The notes under the pieces are model-generated. The model worked only from the letters and a program-made list of their open reading frames with translations. It did no database searches and was not told where the DNA came from. Shown here in pieces: positions 11,917 to 25,433 of a DNA stretch of 64,000 bases. This DNA is from Cherax quadricarinatus (taxonomy: Eukaryota; Arthropoda; Malacostraca; Decapoda; Parastacidae): positions 40,001 through 104,000 of the forward strand of contig NW_027195554.1 in the NCBI RefSeq assembly GCF_038502225.1, written 5' to 3'. The position numbers were made by a program, and so were the translations under genes. Numbering within the stretch: position 1 is the stretch's first letter; each line of letters begins with the position of its first letter.

Positions 11917-12435
11917 TGTAGGAGCGTTGGAACGAGTTAAAATCATCTATATAATACACAATTACACTTTATCTTAAGCATCATGGTGGTATGGGTCACC
12001 AGCCTTTTTAATTCCTCGTAGTACTTACCCATCGCCTTGTTCAACCCCTTTAAATCCTTCTCTTATCTTCCTCCTCCCCTCCTTACCATATTCTATGGTC
12101 ACAAATTCCTTTATCCTTGTATGTTCTTGAGTCCTAAGTTTGTCTCAACAGTTGGTGAAGCGTACTTGGTTCACTTTTCAGGTAGTGGGGTGGTACAGTT
12201 GCCATCCTGTCAGCTACTACCGTCATTAATACGAGTTGTGCAACGGAAACTTGCTAAGTGTTTTCCACTCTGGCTGGTAAGATTGTGTGTTTTTTCTGAC
12301 ACTTGAACTTGTATGATGGAAGGCAAATTTTACACATTTTTACTTTAAGTGCGTGTTGAGTATGTTTATTTTCTTATTTTTTGCCCAGTATATAGCTGAA
12401 TAAAATGCTGGTTTGATATTTAAAAATTAAAGAGT
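11913..12435. other. no gene recognised
   Basis: Contains an 89-codon plus-strand open frame (12037-12306) with no recognisable motif; probably chance. Confidence 0.4.
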
Positions 12436-12439
12436 GTCA

Positions 12440-12960
12440 AATCACGGAACGGGTAGAGCTCGAACCCTTGGCAAGCGAGTTCTGAAGCTCGCTGGCCAGT
12501 GTGTTAACCACTAGACCATGCCGGCCTAAGAAGATTCATCTAACTACAACTCTTTACACCATAGTACTGCTAGCATGGGCCCCAGTGTGACCTCAAATAC
12601 ATATTTTACAGATGAATGGCACACCAGGGTGGCTGTGGTGTGCTCTGGCTCAAGTCCCCTCAAAGCTGCCATAATGACTCACGAAATCGTAATAACACAA
12701 TAACATGATCGTATTAAAACGATTTCGTGCGTCAAGATGGCGGCTTTTAGGGGACTTGAACTAGAGCACAACACACCATGCAGGTGTGGGATTCATCTGA
12801 AAAATAAATCTGCATTTGTGGTCATAGTGTGGCCCATGCTAACATTACTAATATGTATAGAAATATTCCTAGTTGGATGAATCTTGTTAGGGCGACACTG
12901 ACCTGTGAGTAACAGGACTCGCTTGCCATCGGTTCGACCCCCTACCCATTCTGTGATTTG
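12440..12960. mobile_element. head-to-head palindrome of tRNA-derived SINEs
   Basis: Left arm (minus): read in reverse complement, GGCCGGCATGGTCTAGTGG (A-box TGGTCTAGTGG), then AACACACTGGCC, then AAGGGTTCGAGCTC (B-box GGTTCGAGCTC) and CCCGTTCCGTGATTT. Right arm (plus, about 12885-12958): GACACTGACCTGTGAG, GACTCGCTTGCCATCGG, TTCGACCCCCTACCCATTCT. AGATTCATC (left) and GATGAATCTTGTTAGG (right) mirror each other. The centre near 12675-12730 also mirrors (ACTCACGAAATCGTAATAAC against ACGATTTCGTGCGTCA), as do GCTCAAGTCCCCT (12650) and AGGGGACTTGAAC (12748). The whole block is therefore an imperfect palindrome of about 520 bp. Confidence 0.75.
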
Positions 12961-13327
12961 TTTGTAATTCTTTTATGACAATTTCGTGAGTCATGAAAGT
13001 ATGTAATTTTTCACGGAGTTATTACATAACATTACACAAATATCTGGATTTCTGTCCACTGCAGACGTCTCATGGCACCGACGGCGGCCATTGTCAACTT
13101 TCTACTTCTCTGAGATCTACTGTTTGACACAATCTCTCTAATGTTGTTGAACTTGTTTTTTCTCAGTTTTAGAGGGAAGAAAATATTTTTGTACATACGA
13201 AACGTAAAAAAACAGATATTTGAAGCTTACAAACAATATTTTTTTATGTATCAAAAAATTCACAACGTTGCCAAAGATCAGTACACCTGAATACAGCACT
13301 GAAACATCATTTACACTTCCCTTTATA

Positions 13328-13328
<1 letters not shown>

Positions 13329-13411
<83 letters not shown>

Positions 13412-13424
13412 CTCTCTCTCTCTC

Positions 13425-13457
<33 letters not shown>
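13329..13457. repeat. (CT)n, (CTAT)n and (TA)n compound microsatellite
   Basis: CT tract 13329-13393, a short CTAT run, a second short CT run, then TA up to 13457, where the TIR element begins. Confidence 0.95.
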
Positions 13458-13954
<497 letters not shown>

Positions 13955-13985
13955 ATAAGATCACAGTAAACAGGTGATTTCAGAA

Positions 13986-16680
<2,695 letters not shown>

Positions 16681-16684
16681 TAGT

Positions 16685-16965
16685 TAAAGATTAGCCGGTA
16701 TTCTCCCGGCCCGGGCCTTTTCCAAGTGGTGGCCCGGCCTTGGCTCCCTCTTTACGGAGTGTCTGAGACCTAAGTCTCCCATGGGAGGAGGCACAAGTAC
16801 CTCCTCATCTTTGGGACCAATTGTCCCCAGGCCTAGCCACAAGCTAGGCCTCTCTGGTCTGCCATCCCCTCCCCAAGGGGGCAAATGGGAATGACAGTCT
16901 TATGAGCTAAAGGCTCGGGCTCAGGCACCTACCCTACCCTAGAAGGGTTAGGCATGGTGTCGATC
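16685..16965 (-). repeat. GC-rich interspersed repeat with (TTAG)n-type tail
   Basis: A GC-rich island (CTCCCGGCCCGGGCCTTTTC, GTGGCCCGGCCTTGG, CCAGGCCTAGCCACAAGC, CCCTCCCCAAGGGGGC) sits in AT-rich surroundings with sharp edges. Its left edge is TTAGTTAGTTAGTTAAAG, so on the minus strand the block ends with a (CTAA)n tail, as many LINE/SINE 3' ends do. No coding capacity is recognised. Confidence 0.5.
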
Positions 16966-17284
16966 CAATAATTTTAATCAACTTACTCTTGAGCGCACTG
17001 TGGATAAAAATAATGTAATTTTTCAGAATATATGTACAGAAAATCGTAAAATTAATTTCAGTGGTGCTAAAGTATAATTGAGATACAACAAGATAGAACA
17101 GAGGAAGATAAAGGAAACATTTATAATCGGAAATGTTAATTTCAGTATTATAAACGTGAATGTAGAGCCTCTGGCGAGTACGATTCTTCTTAAATTTGAC
17201 AAACCTTTATGGAAAATAACTGACCGACAAAAAGTAAGTCCAAGGACCACACCTCTTGTGAATTTGAGGAATTTGTTATATTAA

Positions 17285-17725
17285 TTAGATTATGAGAAAT
17301 ATAGGAATTTTCAAGTCTTGAACATGCACTCATTGGAGCGAAGAAGAGAGAGATACATGATAATATATACCTGGAAAGTACTCGTGGGCCTGGTCCCAAA
17401 TCTGCACACTGCCATAACAACATACTGGAGTAAGAGATATGAGAGGAAGTGTAAAATAAACCCAGTGAGGAGCAGGGGCGCTGTGGGGTCCCAGACTATT
17501 CAACATCTTACCAGAAGATATCAGAAACATGGCTGGAACAAGTGTAGAAGCCTTCAAGAGGAAACTGGACAAGTATATTCACCAGGTACCAGATCAACCA
17601 GGCTGTGATGGATATGTGGGGCAGCGGGCCTCCAGCAGCAACAGCCTGGTTGACCAGGCAAGCACCAGACGAGCCTGGCCCATGGCCGGGCTCAGAGAGT
17701 AGAGAATCTCTCGAAACTCTTCAAA
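17285..17725 (+). pseudogene. CR1/Jockey-type LINE, C-terminal end and 3' UTR
   Basis: Translation gives MHSLERRRERYMIIYTWKVL, GLVPNL and WSKRYERKCKINPV. After frame changes it gives the continuation LFNILPEDIRN, then MAGTSVEAFKRKLDKYIHQV, PDQPGCDGYVGQRAS and SSNSLVDQAS. The RRERYMI-YxWK and VExFKRKLDxYL motifs are typical of the extreme C-terminus of CR1/Jockey-group polyproteins. The fragment is 5'-truncated and frameshifted near 17505, and runs through AGCCTGGCCCATGGCCGGGC into the 3' UTR. Confidence 0.75.
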
Positions 17726-17869
17726 GATATATCAAAGGTAAAGGTATGTGTGTGTGAGAACGCTGACGAGTGGAGTAACTGAGCATGGGCCAGTAGGCCT
17801 ACTGCAGCGCTTCTCAACTTTCGTTCCAGTGCCTATCAGAGCTAGAACCAAGGTGTGGGCTGACCACAT

Positions 17870-18273
17870 GTGTCATTCAGAAGGCTGAAGTTGAAGTGCT
17901 TTAGACATTTAAAAAAGATGGAACAGGATATAATGACTTGGATGACATATACATCTGGCATGGAAGGAAGGAGGGGAATATGTCCTCACAGGAAAGGTTG
18001 GAAGGGGTGGATAAGGAGGTTGTGAGTGTTAGGGACTTGTGTGAACGTGTTAGGGACTTGTGTGAACGTGTTAAATAGGAGTGGAGTCAATTGTTTTTAT
18101 GACTTGACAATATCTCCACCCTTTTTGAAGAGATTCAAAGGGGTGGAGATACTGCACTTCGGAGGACCACGTGAAGCGTTGTCTGCACACCACTAGCAAG
18201 ACAGTGATTACGTGAATGAAGGTAAAAGTGTTTTCTCTCATATGGGTCACCCCCACTTCGGTGAGAGACGGCC
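17870..18273 (+). pseudogene. diverged RTE-type LINE, C-terminal end and 3' UTR
   Basis: LKCFRHLKKMEQDIMT matches LLRWFGHVERMERNRMT of the intact RTE at 61040. GRRGICPHRKGW matches GRRGRGRPRKGW. AGCAAGACAGTGATTACGTG, AATGAAGGTAAAAGTGTTTT and GGGTCACCCCCACTTCGGTG match the RTE 3' UTR (61417-61490). A 21-bp unit near 18031-18072 (AGGGACTTGTGTGAACGTGT) is duplicated in tandem. The end fuses into a (GT)n tract. Confidence 0.7.
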
Positions 18274-18304
<31 letters not shown>

Positions 18305-18340
18305 CACCTAATTGTGGTTGCATGGGTCGATTAATAGCTC

Positions 18341-18393
<53 letters not shown>
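18274..18393. repeat. two (GT)n tracts separated by a SINE-like scrap
   Basis: GT tracts at 18274-18300 and 18342-18393 flank TACTCACCTAATTGTGGTTG and CATGGGTCGATTAATAGCTCC. The scrap resembles TACTCACCTGGCAGTGTTTG at 47545, suggesting a shared dispersed repeat. Confidence 0.8.
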
Positions 18394-18396
<3 letters not shown>

Positions 18397-18839
18397 ACAA
18401 AAGTTGAATAAATTTCCAGTAATCTAAAGTATTTGAAGGACTCTTCTGGCTCTAACAATCACCGTATCTCACTTCTAGCAAACTTACGGCTCTGTGAATT
18501 CTTGAGGGTTAATTAAGCTGCTCTTTGAAGTTGGTGTTGTCCCTCCACGGAGTTCCTCCTAGGTGAAGTGTTGCAGCTTCTTAGTGACTGTTCATACTAG
18601 CTTATACCCAGTTAGCTTCTAACATTGGCGCAGTTTCATGCAGCACAGCGATTGTATTTAAGGGTGAATTTCTGCACCTTCTTTTGAGCTACATGCTTTC
18701 ATTCTTACCCTTTGATGTCGCAAATCACAACAACCCACAATTCAGAGACGAAACTAGACGATATTCCGGTCCTTCCTGCATCATTATATCATCCGAATAC
18801 AGTACGTACTGCCGACTGAAGAAAAGACACATTTGGAAG

Positions 18840-18935
18840 AGCAAGCGTTTACTGGGACAACGTTTCGCTCTCTTTAGAGGTATTTTCATTCCAAAACGTT
18901 TAGCCTACACAGTAGTCTTCTTCAGCCAAACATAG
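18840..18935. mobile_element. degraded PLE-like tail
   Basis: GGGACAACGTTTCGCTCTCTTTAG and TTCCAAAACGTTTAGCCTACACAG followed by TCTTCTTCAGCC carry two AACGTTTCGC/AACGTTTAGC motifs of the type found in PLE tails. The remainder is not alignable by eye. Confidence 0.35.
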
Positions 18936-18945
18936 ATGAGATTGT

Positions 18946-20330
18946 AATAATGTTGGTAGAATCACCGACAGTATGTAAAGTAAAAGGACACAAGTGCATC
19001 TAATGTGACATTTTTATTGTACATGGGACACCTAGAGTCTGAACACTTCGCCAACATCATCCCTTCAAGCGTCACTTGGTTACGTTACGTGGACGACGTC
19101 CTCGTAATAACTCCCAAACGTTTTGATGTACGGAGTCTTCAGGCAAGGCTCAACGCAGTTGAACCGGCGATCCAGTTTACACTAGAAGAAGAGTCCAATG
19201 ACAGGCTACCTTTCCTAGACGTCCTCATTCACGAAGTAGACAACAACCTAAGATTTCAAGTTTACCGGAAACCTACAAATAAAAATGATCTCACACACTT
19301 CTATTCCAGTCAAGATACTAAGACCAAAAGAGGCATCATCATCGGGTTTTTCCTAAGAGCATACCGAATTTGTAGTCCTGAGTTTCTTGACGGAGAATGT
19401 ACATACATTCACCAAACCTTCACTAATTTACATTTTCCTTCCTTTTTCATCAAATATTGCAAGAAAAGAGCTCTTCAGATCATTAATTCTCCACGCACCA
19501 ACACCACTCCTAACAAAGTTATAATTCTTCCCAACAGCCAGGTTGCACTGAACGTTTCTAAAGTACTTTCACATGCTAACACCAGAGTCGCCATCGTTTC
19601 CAGCACTTCAATAAAGGATCTAACCAGGACAAAATCAAAGCACCACGAACCAGTCAACACTGTGGAGGCTGCGACAAGATTTATGCAGGTGAAACAGCAA
19701 GAAATCTCGACACCCGACTCAATGAACACATTTATGCATGTAGGAACAACAACTTGAACAACGCCTGTGTACAACACCGAAATTCCAACAATCATCTCAT
19801 TAAATTCAGGGACACCCAATTAGTGATCAAAGAAACTAATTTCTGCATACGCAAGTGCCTTGAATCACCACTAATCGCTGTTTCTAATACAATTAAACAA
19901 AACAAAGGCAGCTTCACCATCTCTGAAGTTTTAGCACGAATCCTGCTGAAAGCAGTAAACCCTGCCATCACATAGTCTCTCCTGTTAATACTACACATAG
20001 CACATTACAGAGAATGAACATTGAAACAGGCCTTCTCTATCCAGCCTTCTTTAGAAATATTTGTCTAACCTATTTTTATGTTACCCAAGTAATAGCTTAT
20101 ATATCCTTTTACTCACATGCAAGTTAATTTTTCTACCATATTGTATTACTACTACTATTACTACAACTTTTATCACTACTACTACTACCACTAGCATTGC
20201 ACCTCACTCTGAGCCTATGTACACCCTGTGTCCATGTACTGTTTGTAACGACTTGACAAAGCTCCTGGAGAGCGAAACGTTGCCACAATAAAAATGTCAC
20301 ATTAGTTGCACTTGTGTCCTTTTACTTTAC
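18946..20330 (+). mobile_element. Penelope-like element family 1, copy A, with inverted 5' tail
   Basis: The element starts with an inverted piece of its own tail (TAATAATGTTGGTAGAATC, GTAAAGTAAAAGGACACAAG, TGTGACATTTTTATTGT, to 19020). The body follows in plus orientation and the forward tail ends CTTGTGTCCTTTTACTTTAC at 20330. The ribozyme-like stretch TTGACAAA, GCTC-loop-GAGC, GAAAC lies at 20252-20278, and an ACT-rich tract at 20145-20195. AAACATAGA occurs just outside both ends (18928 and 20331) as a possible target-site duplication, although 8 unexplained bases separate the left one from the element. Confidence 0.85.
19021..19975 (+). pseudogene. PLE family 1 RT/GIY-YIG, copy A (broken)
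   Basis: 5'-truncated polyprotein beginning in the RT at YMGHLESEHFANIIP-like sequence. Catalytic RYVDDVLVITPKRF (near 19085-19125) is intact, followed by LPFLDVLIHEVDNN and FQVYRKPTNKNDLTHFYSSQ. About 20 nt are missing near 19660 relative to copy C, removing the GVYTIP start of the GIY-YIG domain and shifting the frame. The shifted frame continues as CGGCDKIYAGETARNLDTRL, NNACVQHRNSNNHLIKFRDT and GSFTISEVLARILLK to the stop at 19973. Nuclease and full RT function are lost. Confidence 0.85.
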
Positions 20331-20385
20331 AAACATAGAGGAGGTAGCAGAAGCACTGGAGATGTAGAGACCGTATTTCGCAGTG

Positions 20386-20586
20386 TACCGTATTTCGCAG
20401 CTTATAAGACGCGGCTTAAAAGACTTGTTTTAGTTTCAATAGCTCGGCACCGGACATAACTGGGAGAGCTACAGCCCACCCCAGACTTATAGCTCCCGTC
20501 ACTAACCTTCAGTTTATAGGACGCAGGGTGGTATTTGGAGACATTTTATGGAAAAAAATGCGTCTAATAAACCGCGAACTACGGTA
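20386..20586. mobile_element. 201-bp MITE with long terminal inverted repeats
   Basis: Left end TACCGTATTTCGCAGCTTAT then AAGACGC, right end GCGTCTAATAAACCGCGAAC then TACGGTA, inverted copies of each other over about 27 bp with a few mismatches. The ACCGTATTT...TAAGACGC end type is widespread in animal genomes as short non-autonomous DNA elements. The interior (SINE-free, about 145 bp) also shows partial inverted symmetry. A second ACCGTATTTCGCAG lies just outside at 20370, as if the left end were duplicated. Confidence 0.75.
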
Positions 20587-20589
20587 ATC

Positions 20590-20965
20590 AGTCCATCACT
20601 CTCGAAGCAATAGTTTTGAGGTGGTCACTTCCTCAGCCTGGAGAAATGTTCTGCTCCATAGTCTGGAGCAATGTGAAGCTCAAGCATCAGAATGGAGACT
20701 TGTATACTGCCAAATGCGAGTCGGAGAAAATCTTGAAGACAACAGAAAAGGCCTGGACCACTAGAAGCAAGAATATAACAGTGGAAGTGTCGCAAGCCTA
20801 CTGGGTAGGTTTGCTACAGTGTATTATTCCAGTCAAGTTATTGTGCCTTTATTTATTATCTATACAACAGTCATACACTGACGGAACCATCATCAAAACG
20901 CCAATTTCGCTGTTTGTGAGCTTTAGTAACCTCCCAAATGAGCGAAACGTCGTTTTAAATAATAG
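20590..20965. mobile_element. possible PLE tail remnants
   Basis: GGTCACTTCCTCAGCCTGG and ATGAGCGAAACGTCGTTTT (20937-20955) with the preceding CATCATCAAAACGCC recall PLE tail words. No arms can be aligned with confidence. Confidence 0.3.
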
Positions 20966-21348
20966 CCTGTTCTCTGTGTCCTTGATTTACAACCTAGTTC
21001 CTCCAAGAGCAAACTTTAGCTCCGCCATTAATCTCTTTCAGCTGAAGTATACATCAAACCAGCTTCATAAAATATTTTTCCCTTGGAGGTGAGGCAACGC
21101 TTCACTCGAACTGACGTCCATTGCCATCAATATCCCATGTTGTTGGGCTTTTATCTGTTTGGCAGCTGCTCCCGGGCCTATTTATTCTCCTTGCAGCTGG
21201 TCTAGGACCGTATTTATACCCTTGACGGCTATTTTCTGTTTTGTTTGGTCCACATTGATACGTCTGACAGCGGTTATTATCTGTTCGTACGTCTAGCACT
21301 TATTATTTTATTCGCTTTTGAAGTCTGTTATTGTTCAGTGACAAATAC

Positions 21349-21505
<157 letters not shown>

Positions 21506-21744
21506 TACATTAGTGTTAAACTTTTTTACAACGTAATATTCCTGTACCTTAATCAGATGAACTTTTGCCTAAAAGCAATGTCTTTTCATTTCAATATCAT
21601 TTTAGAAAATATCACCTCTAAATGAAAATAAAACGAGTAACGAAAACAAGTAACATGAATGAATATTGCATGTAATGTTAATAACAAATTAAACAGCTTA
21701 CAGCATCATTACCATGTTTGGATATATATTACTACTTATTGCTC

Positions 21745-22500
21745 TGAATAAACCAAAGTTGCAGTTTGTTTTTGTTTCTGCAGACAGCATACAGTTCCTG
21801 CATAACTTTGATTGCACGTTCAGCACACTGATTACTTCTTGATATATTGAGTGCAGACGGCTCCTGCTTCCAGTGATTTTTCAATGAGTTTAGTGTTTTT
21901 TTGTAAGTTTCAATATTTCTGACAAATTCTTGAAGTCATTTTCACGGTTCATCTGATCAGTAAACCAATAATCTGTCCAGGTGTATGAAATGAATCTGCA
22001 TCTTCTCCAAAGTCTTGTAGGTATAAGAATGAATGCAAGAATAGCTAGAATGGCTCTTGAATTCCACCTCGCACTACTGATATTTGGAATTTTCTGAAAC
22101 TTAATCCAAGGAAAGTGCCATTTTTCTTCAAAGAATCTAAACACTCGTGTTAGATGGTACAAAAACTTCATATCATCTCAACATCCTGATTTATGGAGGA
22201 TCTCTTCTGTTCCATTAACAAACTGTGCCTTTAGTTCCTCATAATTCTTCACCAGTTGGGATACAAATGGATACTCGATGTTTGGAGAACTAGTTTTAAC
22301 ACCGAGATTTTCATCCATTATCAAACGGAGAATCCTGTCCAGAACGTGATGTTGACAACTGATAACTGAGAACACTAGTTGCAGTTTGACAACAGCTTTG
22401 CTCTTTATCCCTGTGTTAACGTTTGTTGTATCAGCAATGATCATCTTTATTGCATTCCATAAGTTATATTCATCAATAACAACAACAGTAGACGCCAGTA
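21745..22500 (-). pseudogene. transposase-like protein, interrupted by one stop
   Basis: On the minus strand an open frame starts upstream of 22444 (TVVVIDEYNLWNAIKMIIAD) and continues DTTNVNTGIKSKAVVKLQLV, then CQHHVLDRILRLIMDENLG and NYEELKAQFVNGTEEI. A single in-frame TGA near 22173 (probably TGG to TGA) follows, after which the same frame resumes with DDMKFLYHLTRVFRFFEEKW, ARWNSRAILAILAFILIP and ends near 21890. A C-terminal block out of frame reads NQCAERAIKVMQELYAVC (about 21780-21835). The D-T-T, CxHHxLD and NxxAERAIK blocks resemble repetitive transposase-derived proteins of arthropods, perhaps hAT-like. I cannot fix the superfamily. It is a pseudogene with mild damage. Confidence 0.55.
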
Positions 22501-22505
22501 TATAG

Positions 22506-22655
22506 AGTTGCCAATTAGTAACTTTCTGAGTTGCTACTTATGATTAATAACGTAAATATATGGTGATTAATATTTTTCATTAATCTGAGTTGCCAATTGG
22601 TACTTCCCTGAGTTGCTACTTATAAGTAGTAACGCAGATATATGGTGAGTCATAG
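22506..22655. repeat. tandem duplication of an ~82-bp unit
   Basis: GAGTTGCCAATTAGTAACTT...GTAAATATATGGTGATT is repeated as GAGTTGCCAATTGGTACTTC...GCAGATATATGGTGAGT directly after. The two copies are about 80% similar. Confidence 0.7.
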
Positions 22656-23390
22656 TTTTTATTTAGGGGTGACCTTTTTTTCGAAAACCGAGAAGAATTA
22701 GGGACTTTTTCATTGTTTTTAAACAAAAGTTCATCGATTTATAACACAGAAGATGTTTTATATACGTAGATAAAAGTAAAAAAGTTATAACCCTAATATA
22801 TATATATATATATACATACACACCGGGAGGTGTAACTCTCTCAGTTTATATACACACTGAGAGTTTTCTCTGATCCCTATTTTACGGATTAAAATATTCT
22901 TGACTGGTGGTTAACAGGTTATATTCAGTCATAATGACTCGTGTAGTCGATAGGCTTTAACCCCAGTTAATCAACCTCTTTATAACTTTTAATACGCGAG
23001 TTTTTTTTTTTTTTACTCGTTTTTCAGCGTCACTTCCCTAACGTTCCTTGTGAACCTACGAATACTTATTTTTTCATATTAAGTTTGGTCACAAACCTTT
23101 CAAAACGTGTCTGAAACCAGGCATATCTAATCAGAACAGCGGCGACACCAGAGAACGTTCAGATATTCACGCATATAATTCGTGAGACGAAACTGGTTTA
23201 TGCAGCTATAGGTTAAAATTACATCGATTGAAGAGAAATGATGTGAAATGCCGCCACGATGGATAAAGACACTGAGGCAGTATAATGCGATTCTTTATTG
23301 ACAACGCCCCTCAAGGGAGGTTCATTGACGCTGGTGAGTGGCTCTTGAAATAGGGAATTGGATCCGTGCTCCAGTTCCCTGAATTGAGCC
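22656..23390. other. no gene recognised
   Basis: AT-rich sequence with a short TA run at 22797-22815 and a poly-T run at 23000. No supported feature. Confidence 0.5.
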
Positions 23391-23394
23391 TGAA

Positions 23395-23470
23395 TACCTT
23401 CCATCCCCCCCAAATGCTCTGTATAATCCTACGGGTTTAGCGCTCCCCCGTGATTATAATTATAAAATTT
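23395..23470 (+). repeat. dispersed repeat with CCTACGGGTTTAGCGC core
   Basis: CTGTATAATCCTACGGGTTT then AGCGCTCCCCCGTGATTATA and a (TAAT)-like tail. Best-preserved of three copies (others at 4895 and 37268). Confidence 0.65.
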
Positions 23471-23959
23471 ATTGGCAACGTTTCACCCACACTGGGGGTA
23501 ATTTAGTCTGCGTGTCACCTGTTCACCACCAGTGAAGAATATTCTAAATCCAAACTTTGTATGAATGACGTGGATCACTGCTGCTTCCAATATTCTGCGT
23601 CTTGCTCTGCAGAATTTCCGAAGCAACAGTCTTAAAATGAATATACTGGACCACAACGTGACCCTCATCCTCTCTTGAGTCGCCTGTAAAGGCCTCTTAT
23701 TTCAACCAAAAAGAAGGTGTTTGTTTTTATTGATTTATTGAAGCTCATGTTTGATCTAATTTCTCTATTAGAAATATATGTGCATTCAGCGGCTTGTAGA
23801 ATGCTCAGGAAAATGTAGTATTGGCAGTTATCACCTCATCTGTCAGTTCTTAATCTGCGGCTCATTTAGACAGGTTGACCCCAGTCCACGCTGCTTGGGT
23901 GATCCCTCATCACAACAAAGTCCGCGGCTTGGTTATCAGGAGCCTAAACTTTATTATCG

Positions 23960-24800
23960 GTAATTAGGTAGCTCCACGAGATGTTGAATAAGTGATCTGT
24001 GATCACTTCCTCCAGGTTCTTCATTAACCTCAAGATCATTGGCCAGACAATCCTTGTTTTCAAGAACCAAGTTCATCAGATTATTTCCTCTAGCTGACTT
24101 TGTTACAAGTTATTGTAGAAAATAATCCTCGACTTTTTCTTAAATGCCTTTAGACTCGAGATATCTTGTCTGTTTTCCAATCAATTTGGCTATTGTTAAA
24201 AATCTCCCTTTAAAATTACATTTTCGTACATAGACGTCTTACAAATTTCGTCCCATAAAAGTTTACTATGGTCACTATGTCGGCTTCGAGTTCTGTAGAT
24301 TACACTTTAAATTAGTTTTTCACGCCCTTCAAGAAGCTGCAACCGCATATATTCCCTGTTTGTCACTCCTCCTTTATACAATTTCTGATACTACACTCTA
24401 AATGTTCCTTGACATACATAGTACCCCCCCCCCTGCCCATTTCCTGTTGCCTTTGTCAGTGTTGAATTATATATACACATGTTCCTGGCATTCAGCAGTC
24501 TTGTTCTTATTTTCAGACTGAACCAGGTCTCAGGTATGGCAACAACTAGTATATTTCCAGACAATATAAGCCACAGATAATCAATTTTACTTTTTCTACG
24601 ATAATTTGTATCGCAGATGTTAAGGGAGTTATTTCCTCGCCTCTCTCCACTGTCACTCTTCGTATGCTGATTTTTGAGCTATACTGTTTTCTGTACCCTT
24701 TCCTAAAGATACCTTGGTAACTTTTGCTTCTTTCGTGAAGAATTGGTTTCGTGAAGAGTTGATTTCTCGTTATTTCCATAAACGAAGCAAGAAATAAAGA
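23960..24800 (-). pseudogene. CR1/Jockey-type LINE endonuclease domain, decayed
   Basis: On the minus strand fragments of an AP-endonuclease domain appear in correct order but shifting frames. GQGGGGTMYVKEHLECSI (near 24400) corresponds to the GGGVxLYV block, and VTIVNFYGTKFVRRL precedes GDFNNSQIDWKTDK (the GDFN metal-binding block, near 24195). NNLMNLVLENKDCLANDLE-type residues, as expected for the Jockey/CR1 endonuclease, follow, then EEPGGSDHRSLIQHL (the SDH catalytic block, near 24010). Stops and indels are frequent. It is an old dead copy with no RT visible downstream. Confidence 0.65.
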
Positions 24801-25433
24801 GGAGCAGTAGTGTGAGTATATGAGGGATGTTCATGGCTCATCCACATATCGGAAATGGAAACCAGACAACGTCGTCAAGTCTTCACTTCTTCGAGGTCTT
24901 TGGGGCTATGCAACACCACCAACCCACTCGTAGAGGGGGAAATTATTTACAGGTATAGACTCGTGACTAGCAATTAAATAATTTATGTATACTTTTTACG
25001 ATTAATATTTACCCATGCTACAGAAGTGCGTAAACTGGCGGTTCGCTACGAGCCTGTGTGTAATATAACTGCCAATATAACTCTTCCACACTGCACTTTG
25101 ACACAATTATCCACCGGTTTATGGCGACATTTATTTCCTCACTTTCTTAATTCATGGCTCTCATCTATTGTTCGCCTGGATGTGTCTCCGTAAAATGATT
25201 ACATTAATATCCTATGAAACTCAGTCTGTCGTTAAGGTAATTTATTAGAGCAATTAATATGTCTTGCAGCCAGCAACGTTCTAATGTTTCAACAAAGTTG
25301 TCTATGAATATTTAAATGGCAGCTGACCATCGTTTTTTTCATTACAGCTGTGGCTGTTGACGTGCTTGTCGAAAATGTTTAATGCGTGTCATTTTTTTCG
25401 TATTGTGCTAACAACCTAGACGTTAAAGCACAT

